Shown here in pieces: positions 60,158 to 64,000 of a stretch of DNA of 64,000 nucleotides (position 1 is its first letter; every line of letters starts with the position of its first letter). The stretch is from a virus. Under the pieces are notes generated by a model. That model worked only from the letters and a program-made list of their open reading frames with translations. It searched no databases and was not told the origin of the DNA. The translations under genes and the position numbers were made by a program. The stretch lies in the IMG/VR virus record IMGVR_UViG_3300031857_000082, positions 23,215-87,214 of that record; one strand, written 5' to 3'.

Positions 60158-60190
60158 GGGGCGTCCTGTCCGATTTGTCCCTGTTTAAGA
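60158..60190 (+). repeat. Promoter-associated repeat R2
   Basis: GGGGCGTCC, TGTCCGATTTGTC, TTTAAGA, just before the promoter of the 51-aa gene. Confidence 0.6.
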
Positions 60191-60193
60191 TCC

Positions 60194-60222
60194 TTGATTT
60201 TGTCTGCCCGATATGGTAAGTT
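60194..60222 (+). promoter_or_regulatory. Promoter TTGATT-N17-TAAGTT, leaderless type
   Basis: The -10 ends six bases before the ATG at 60229, so the 51-aa gene is probably translated from a leaderless mRNA. Confidence 0.6.
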
Positions 60223-60228
60223 AATCTT

Positions 60229-60384
60229 ATGAGTAACACATACAAAGATAGAAAAGTACAGCATGTTCAAGGCTTGAGGCGTTCAGGTGCTTCTGGCATA
60301 CATAAAAATAAAGTAAAAGATAGACAGAAAAGACTATCCTCTGCTAAGATATGGAAAGACTACCTAAAGGATGAAAATGAATAA
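60229..60384 (+). CDS. Basic small protein (51 aa)
   Basis: Very basic and helical (QGLRRSGASGIHKNKVKDRQ, SAKIWKDYLKDE), suggestive of nucleic-acid binding. No ribosome site, but a -10 box six bases before the ATG. Overlaps the GP88-like gene by eight bases. Confidence 0.62.
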   Translation: MSNTYKDRKVQHVQGLRRSGASGIHKNKVKDRQKRLSSAKIWKDYLKDENE

Positions 60385-61099
60385 GTTAAAACGCTCACAC
60401 GATAGAAAAGTTACTAACCTAGTTAATAATGCAGGCAATGGTAGTTTAATTCAAAATACATTCGGTCTACCTGCAGGAAAAAATTATTCATGCCCTAGTG
60501 CTACATCCATATGTGAAAAAGTTTGCTATGCAGGAAAATTAGAAAAATTATACAAGGCTGTCAAGGCTAATCTATTACACAACTGGGAATTGTTACATAA
60601 TGCAAGCCGTATAGAAATGTATGAATTGCTTTCAGAAATGGTAGCAGAATTCAAAAAAGATTGTGTTAAGCGTAATGCAGAAATGTTATTCCGTATTCAC
60701 TGGGACGGTGACTTCTTTAATGAAGACTACACACAAGCATGGCGTTCCGTTATTGAGGAACAACCAGATATACAATTCTGGGTATATACAAGAGTAATGT
60801 CTGCTGCTCTTACTCTTAAAGATATTCCTAATCTATCTTTATATTATTCTACCGACAGTGATAATGTTGATAATGCCAAGGTGCTATCTAATGACCATGG
60901 AATTAAACTTGCATACCTTGCAGATACATTCGCAATGGGTAAGGAACAATTACTATCCCTAGTTAATAAAACTGGTATTCCATGTCCAGAAAATAATAAG
61001 AAAATTCCTCTTATTGACAAGGGTGGCTCTGCATGTGTAAAATGTAGTCAATGCGTAGTGGGTCGTAACAATATCTTATTCTCTGCTACTAAAAAATAA
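60377..61099 (+). CDS. GP88-like phage protein (240 aa)
   Basis: It matches the GP88 family of actinophages: SCPSATSICEKVCYAGK with C39, C46, C50, then FRIHWDGDFF (about 105-114) and a C-terminal ACVKCSQCVVG with C220, C223, C226 plus ILFSATKK. C203 adds a fourth late cysteine. The cysteines could bind zinc or an iron-sulphur cluster; the family's function is unknown to me. ATG 60377 is preferred, as AAAGG is well spaced before it. Confidence 0.78.
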   Translation: MNKLKRSHDRKVTNLVNNAGNGSLIQNTFGLPAGKNYSCPSATSICEKVCYAGKLEKLYKAVKANLLHNWELLHNASRIEMYELLSEMVAEFKKDCVKRNAEMLFRIHWDGDFFNEDYTQAWRSVIEEQPDIQFWVYTRVMSAALTLKDIPNLSLYYSTDSDNVDNAKVLSNDHGIKLAYLADTFAMGKEQLLSLVNKTGIPCPENNKKIPLIDKGGSACVKCSQCVVGRNNILFSATKK

Positions 61100-61106
61100 G
61101 GTGGCT

Positions 61107-61247
61107 ATGATAATATTCTTAATGTTCTTAACACTAGTATTGACTTTTTTATTTGGATTGGCTATACTTGGATTTATTGACGGATTTGGCTATACTGCTG
61201 ACAATGAGGGTGTTCATGGAGATGGGGCATGGCTAGACAGAAAATAA
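61107..61247 (+). CDS. Membrane microprotein (46 aa)
   Basis: Residues 2-23 form a membrane segment (IFLMFLTLVLTFLFGLAI); the tail is acidic and Gly-rich. AAGGTGG precedes the ATG. Confidence 0.6.
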   Translation: MIIFLMFLTLVLTFLFGLAILGFIDGFGYTADNEGVHGDGAWLDRK

Positions 61248-61327
61248 CATTTTTAGATTTAATTATAAAAATTCTTGCTATCATTGCATTCTTTGTATCT
61301 GCTAAATTATATTGGGGATGGTTTTAA
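61229..61327 (+). CDS. Membrane microprotein (32 aa)
   Basis: It starts inside the end of the previous gene (overlap of 19 bases) in another frame, with GGAG seven bases before the ATG. Basic start, then LIIKILAIIAFFVSAKLYWG. The pair may form a small membrane complex. Confidence 0.55.
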   Translation: MARQKITFLDLIIKILAIIAFFVSAKLYWGWF

Positions 61328-61342
61328 ATACCCCCTGGATCT

Positions 61343-61380
61343 GCGGGCGTCCCGTGTGAGGAACATCACACTATTAAGTT
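61343..61380 (+). repeat. Promoter-associated repeat R5
   Basis: CTGCGGGCGTCCC, then TTAAGTTAAGA, before the promoter at 61391. Confidence 0.6.
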
Positions 61381-61390
61381 AAGAAGGGGC

Positions 61391-61419
61391 TTGCCCAGAC
61401 CCCAGTTATATGATATGTT
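61391..61419 (+). promoter_or_regulatory. Promoter TTGCCC-N17-TATGTT
   Basis: It lies about 30 bases before the ATG of the 151-aa gene. The spacer contains CAGACCCC, close to the shared box. Confidence 0.5.
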
Positions 61420-61448
61420 TTATATACCCTACTAACAAAGGAATACAA

Positions 61449-61904
61449 ATGGCAGGAAAAGCAATAAATGTCAAGGTAGCCAGAACTAAGGTTATCAAAG
61501 CATTAGAAATCAAACTAGAAGAAATGCACAACGCAAAAATGAACTATGATTTAGCGTTTAGCAAATATGAAACAGATATGAAAGAGTGGAAAGATAAGTG
61601 TGCTCAAATAGCATATGCTAACTTTGACATATCTTCATCTAACAAAAAATCTGTTTGTGTTAGAAATTGGTCACAAGACCCTAATGTCAGGGTTGAAGTA
61701 GAAGTAGAGATTGACAGAACCAAGTTGCCAGAAGAACCAAAGAGTCCAAAAGACCCTTTCCAACAACAAGGCTATGGTCGCAACTACATTGGTGGCTATG
61801 AAGATAGAGTTGCAGATATATCAAATGCAATTCGTATTCTATCTATGTCAGATGAGGAAGTTGTCTCAACCTCAACTTACCAATCTGTGAGTCGCTACTT
61901 ATAG
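61449..61904 (+). CDS. Unknown early protein (151 aa)
   Basis: ATG 61449 is preferred (AAAGGA six bases before it); 13 upstream codons lie in the leader. Helical and charged N-terminal half (TKVIKALEIKLEEMHNAKM), then VRVEVEVEID strands and a C-terminal Gly/Tyr-rich loop. No domain recognised. Its leader CCTACTAACAAAGGAA is duplicated before the MGLDMYL gene. Confidence 0.65.
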   Translation: MAGKAINVKVARTKVIKALEIKLEEMHNAKMNYDLAFSKYETDMKEWKDKCAQIAYANFDISSSNKKSVCVRNWSQDPNVRVEVEVEIDRTKLPEEPKSPKDPFQQQGYGRNYIGGYEDRVADISNAIRILSMSDEEVVSTSTYQSVSRYL

Positions 61905-61960
61905 ATTTTGGCAAGAACCAAACACATGGATATTAGTTCCATATACTTGGTAGCCAAAAG

Positions 61961-62086
61961 GTCAAGTGCCTATACGAAATGAGTAGTCACTAGGCACTTG
62001 ACAACAACCTGAGCATGTTGTTAAACTGCTCGTAGACCCAGCCCTTGTGTTCCACGCTAATTTATTAGCAAGTGTCCCCTAGGGCT
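61961..62086 (+). ncRNA. 3' UTR RNA element with hairpin and candidate pseudoknot, copy 1
   Basis: A perfect 12-bp stem (GTCAAGTGCCTA/TAGGCACTTGAC, 61961-61972 and 61991-62002) is followed by a stem AACAAC/GTTGTT with loop CTGAGCAT; AGCA in the loop (62012-62015) can pair with TGCT of AAACTGCT (62027-62030), an H-type pseudoknot. Then AGCCCT (62040) pairs with AGGGCT (62081), enclosing GCTAAT/ATTAGC. Similar order follows the DUF932-like gene. Confidence 0.5.
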
Positions 62087-62114
62087 CGGTCACCCTACTA
62101 ACAAAGGAAAATAA

Positions 62115-62555
62115 ATGGGATTAGATATGTACTTGAATGCTAGACAATTTACTGCTAGACAATTCGCTAGGCCTGAACTGTTTAACAGACTAGTTCAAGA
62201 AGCACCCTTTGCCGTTAAAGACTATGCAACTCTAGAAGTGCAGGTAGCCTATTGGAGAAAAGCAAATCAGATTCATGCATGGTTTGTTAAGCACGTCCAA
62301 AACGGTGTAGACAATTGTGAAGAGTACTACGTATCACGAGAGCAACTACAACTATTGCTTGATACTTGCAAATTAGTATTAATGCAAAAAGAAGAGGCTG
62401 TTAACTTATTACCAGTACAAGAGGGATTTTTCTTTGGTTCATATGAATATGACGAATACTATTTTAGTGATATTCAAGATACTATAGACCAGTTAGAGTC
62501 AGTACTAAAAGATATTCCAGCAGGCTGGGAACTTAGATACCATTCTAGTTGGTAG
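62115..62555 (+). CDS. MGLDMYL-family phage protein (146 aa)
   Basis: It begins MGLDMYLNAR and carries AYWRKANQIHAWFVKHVQNG, CEEYYVSREQLQLLLDTC and GFFFGSYEYDEYYFSD, a widely spread small phage family of unknown function. Often found in early regions. AAAGGA precedes the ATG. Confidence 0.75.
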   Translation: MGLDMYLNARQFTARQFARPELFNRLVQEAPFAVKDYATLEVQVAYWRKANQIHAWFVKHVQNGVDNCEEYYVSREQLQLLLDTCKLVLMQKEEAVNLLPVQEGFFFGSYEYDEYYFSDIQDTIDQLESVLKDIPAGWELRYHSSW

Positions 62556-62564
62556 GTGTGGTGT

Positions 62565-62603
62565 GGGCTGGTTTGAACTGTGTAATCACCTAGGTTCCAG
62601 CCC
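62565..62603 (+). terminator. Hairpin after MGLDMYL gene
   Basis: GGGCTGG/CCAGCCC (7 bp) with an inner GAAC/GTTC pairing; no T-tract follows, so it may protect the mRNA end more than terminate. Confidence 0.4.
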
Positions 62604-62662
62604 TCATCCAAAGCAGCACGATCGCCTGGCCCGCATTCGTAGGGTTTGCGGGATCCAGGTCT

Positions 62663-62700
62663 GACGCCCCGCATGTCCGATTTATACCTTTAAGAAGACC
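62663..62700 (+). repeat. Promoter-associated repeat R3
   Basis: GACGCCCCGC, ATGTCCGATTT, TTTAAGAAGACC. Its last 35 bases align closely with R4. Confidence 0.65.
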
Positions 62701-62717
62701 AGTTGAGTATCCCAGTC

Positions 62718-62746
62718 TTGACATTGTCGGTGGGTTAATGTAAGAT
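62718..62746 (+). promoter_or_regulatory. Promoter TTGACA-N17-TAAGAT of the DUF932-like gene
   Basis: Perfect -35, good -10. The spacer begins TTGTCGGTGGG, the shared box. Confidence 0.8.
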
Positions 62747-62774
62747 AAATATATCTACAACGAAAGGAAATACT

Positions 62775-63782
62775 ATGGCACACGCCTTAGAAGAAATGAA
62801 TGGCGAAGTGGCTTTTGCTTTAAGAGGCAAACCTGCTTGGCATGGTCTAGCAAATGTGTTATTCGATAAGGATGAACACGTTGAGACTAGCACAATGTTG
62901 GATAGTGCAAAACTATCTAATTGGAATATCGAGTTAGAGGAAATTCAAAATCCTACTGGCTATCGTAGTCACAAGTCATCTTACTATGTGACACGCACTA
63001 ATCCTTTTGACAACGGCAAAGATATTTTAGGTGTCGTTGGTGAAAGATACAAGGTTGTGCAAAATGAACAACTATTTGATTTTGGCGATAACCTATTGCA
63101 TGGTGGTGCAAGTTGGGAATCTGCTGGTTCAATCAAGAACGGCACAGTAGTGTTCGGCTCATTGGTAGTTCCAAAAGAATTTACCTTAGACCCTAGTGGT
63201 GCTAATGATAAGACTACAACTTATTTATTAGTTCACACCTCACATGACGGCTCAGTCTCAGTTCAGGCTAGCATTACACCTGTTCGAGTTGTCTGTCAAA
63301 ATACTCTTAATCTTGCATTGGGTAGCGTGAAGCAATCTTTCAAACTACGCCACACAGCAACAGTTGAGGGCAAAATCCAGTTGGCTCGAGAGACTCTTGG
63401 ATTAACAATTCAATATATGGATGACTTCGAGAAAGAAGCCAAAGCCTTATTTGAAACACCTATTAACGATAAACAAGTGTACGACATAATTACTGCTGTT
63501 TATCCAAAGCCAGACGAAGCCAAAAAGGCTAGTCTAACTAAGTGGGACAACAAAATAAATCTAGTTAATGATTTATATTTTGACTCACCTACAAATGCAA
63601 ATATCAAAGGAACTGCTTGGGGTATGTTCAATGCCTTAACAGAACGTTTGGATTATTACAGAGCAGAACGAAAGGGTAATTCCGAAAATCGTTTTGCTTC
63701 TGCTTCTGGATTTGACCCAATGACAAATGCAGAAAAGAATAAATTATTTCATCAAGTTAAACAACTTGCTGGGGTAAAATAA
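62775..63782 (+). CDS. DUF932-like phage/plasmid protein (335 aa)
   Basis: AWHGLANV near the N-terminus, then YRSHKSSYYVTR, GVVGERYKVVQNEQLFDF and TPVRVVCQNTLNLALG are the family pattern (DUF932 / TIGR03299). The function of this phage/plasmid family is not established; it is common in early regions. AAAGGA lies six bases before the ATG. A terminator and 3' UTR element follow. Confidence 0.85.
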   Translation: MAHALEEMNGEVAFALRGKPAWHGLANVLFDKDEHVETSTMLDSAKLSNWNIELEEIQNPTGYRSHKSSYYVTRTNPFDNGKDILGVVGERYKVVQNEQLFDFGDNLLHGGASWESAGSIKNGTVVFGSLVVPKEFTLDPSGANDKTTTYLLVHTSHDGSVSVQASITPVRVVCQNTLNLALGSVKQSFKLRHTATVEGKIQLARETLGLTIQYMDDFEKEAKALFETPINDKQVYDIITAVYPKPDEAKKASLTKWDNKINLVNDLYFDSPTNANIKGTAWGMFNALTERLDYYRAERKGNSENRFASASGFDPMTNAEKNKLFHQVKQLAGVK

Positions 63783-63785
63783 AGA

Positions 63786-63831
63786 TTGCCAATAAAAGGC
63801 AACTGACCTGAGCATGTCTGAGGAAACTGCT
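63786..63831 (+). ncRNA. 3' UTR RNA element, copy 2
   Basis: TTGCC/GGCAA hairpin (63786-63802), then GAC-CTGAGCAT-GTC with the same loop and AAACTGCT behind it; AGCA (63811-63814) may pair with TGCT (63828-63831). The stem bases differ from copy 1 while the loop and AAACTGCT stay the same. Confidence 0.5.
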
Positions 63832-63835
63832 TACC

Positions 63836-63862
63836 TAGCCCTCACTTAATCGGTGGGGGCTA
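63836..63862 (+). terminator. Strong Rho-independent terminator after DUF932-like gene
   Basis: A 10-bp stem TAGCCCTCAC/GTGGGGGCTA (one G-U) with a 7-base loop is followed by TTTTAATT. Confidence 0.88.
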
Positions 63863-63885
63863 TTTTAATTCCAGGATCAAATTTT

Positions 63886-63925
63886 GCGGGCGTCCAATGT
63901 CCGTTTTGTCTCTATTAAGAAGACC
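63886..63925 (+). repeat. Promoter-associated repeat R4
   Basis: GCGGGCGTCC, ATGTCCGTTTTGTC, TTAAGAAGACC, upstream of the next promoter. Confidence 0.65.
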
Positions 63926-63940
63926 TGATTAAGAACCCAG

Positions 63941-63969
63941 TTGACATAACCCCATTAAGATGATAAGAT
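63941..63969 (+). promoter_or_regulatory. Promoter TTGACA-N17-TAAGAT, leaderless type
   Basis: Perfect -35; the -10 ends five bases before the ATG at 63975. No ribosome site. Confidence 0.75.
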
Positions 63970-63974
63970 TTTTT

Positions 63975-64000
63975 ATGGTGGAACTATCAAAGGTGGTATA
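63975..64000 (+). CDS. Start of a gene cut by the window edge
   Basis: Only eight codons are visible (VELSKVV), from an ATG five bases after a TAAGAT box. Placed here because promoter, start and phase agree; nothing can be said of the product. Confidence 0.4.

Noticed and set aside
59950-60270. 106-aa minus-strand frame
   Set aside because: Overlaps the real 58-aa gene in another frame and runs through two promoters.
62565-62610. tRNA-like sequence with a T-arm-like GGTTCCAGCCC
   Set aside because: No acceptor stem, D-arm or anticodon loop at the right distances.
1-64000. Prophage or integration module
   Set aside because: No integrase, excisionase, repressor or attachment site was recognised in this window.

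Overview
This window is one part of a large double-stranded DNA phage genome with a long-tailed (siphovirus-like) plan. Head and tail genes lie on the minus strand from about 55 kb down to 1 kb. Early, regulatory-looking small genes occupy 55-64 kb, on both strands. The DNA is AT-rich. The genes point to a low-GC actinobacterial host, perhaps a freshwater one: a DUF7455-like zinc protein, GP88-like and DUF932-like proteins, an adenosylcobalamin-dependent monomeric ribonucleotide reductase, and many starts with a -10 box only 5-7 nt before ATG. The host assignment is inference. No terminase, DNA polymerase, integrase or repressor was recognised, so the genome extends beyond the window.

Region 1 (1-18 kb, minus): morphogenesis, read right to left. 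Order: small 121-aa protein, portal, prohead protease with a nested in-frame scaffold start, HK97-type capsid, three head-tail connector/neck proteins, tail terminator candidate, major tail protein, tail assembly chaperone with a -1 frameshift (CCCAAAC), a 2609-aa tape measure protein, a Dit-like protein and a truncated tail-tip gene. Region 2 (18-26 kb): a 1161-aa LamG-like structural protein, class II ribonucleotide reductase, two rightward genes with their own promoters (75-aa zinc protein and a membrane-anchored lytic transglycosylase), a GT-B glycosyltransferase, a holin-like protein and two small proteins.

Region 3 (26-55 kb, minus): about 28 kb of tail fibre and adhesin genes, an extraordinary load. 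Its core is five consecutive three-gene cassettes between 41.7 and 32.6 kb, each with an adaptor (A), a 110-aa beta protein (B) and a glycine-rich adhesin (C), coupled mostly by TAATG overlaps. More A and C paralogues lie on both sides. Embedded domains include Fn3, a C1q-like head, a cupredoxin with a full copper ligand set, a SUEL-type lectin, collagen-like triplets and a pectate-lyase-type beta-helix.

Region 4 (55-64 kb): a consensus promoter driving a possible ~83-nt RNA, a second consensus promoter before a G-rich structured stretch, minus-strand micro-operons, a cluster of DnaA boxes, a rightward operon of ten coupled small genes of which six encode CxxC-type microproteins, then GP88-like, MGLDMYL-family and DUF932-like genes. 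Promoters here share dispersed repeats (GCGGGCGTCC, TGTCCG, TTAAGA) and often a TGTCRG box in the spacer, suggesting one phage-specific regulon. Two 3' UTRs carry a matching hairpin plus candidate pseudoknot.
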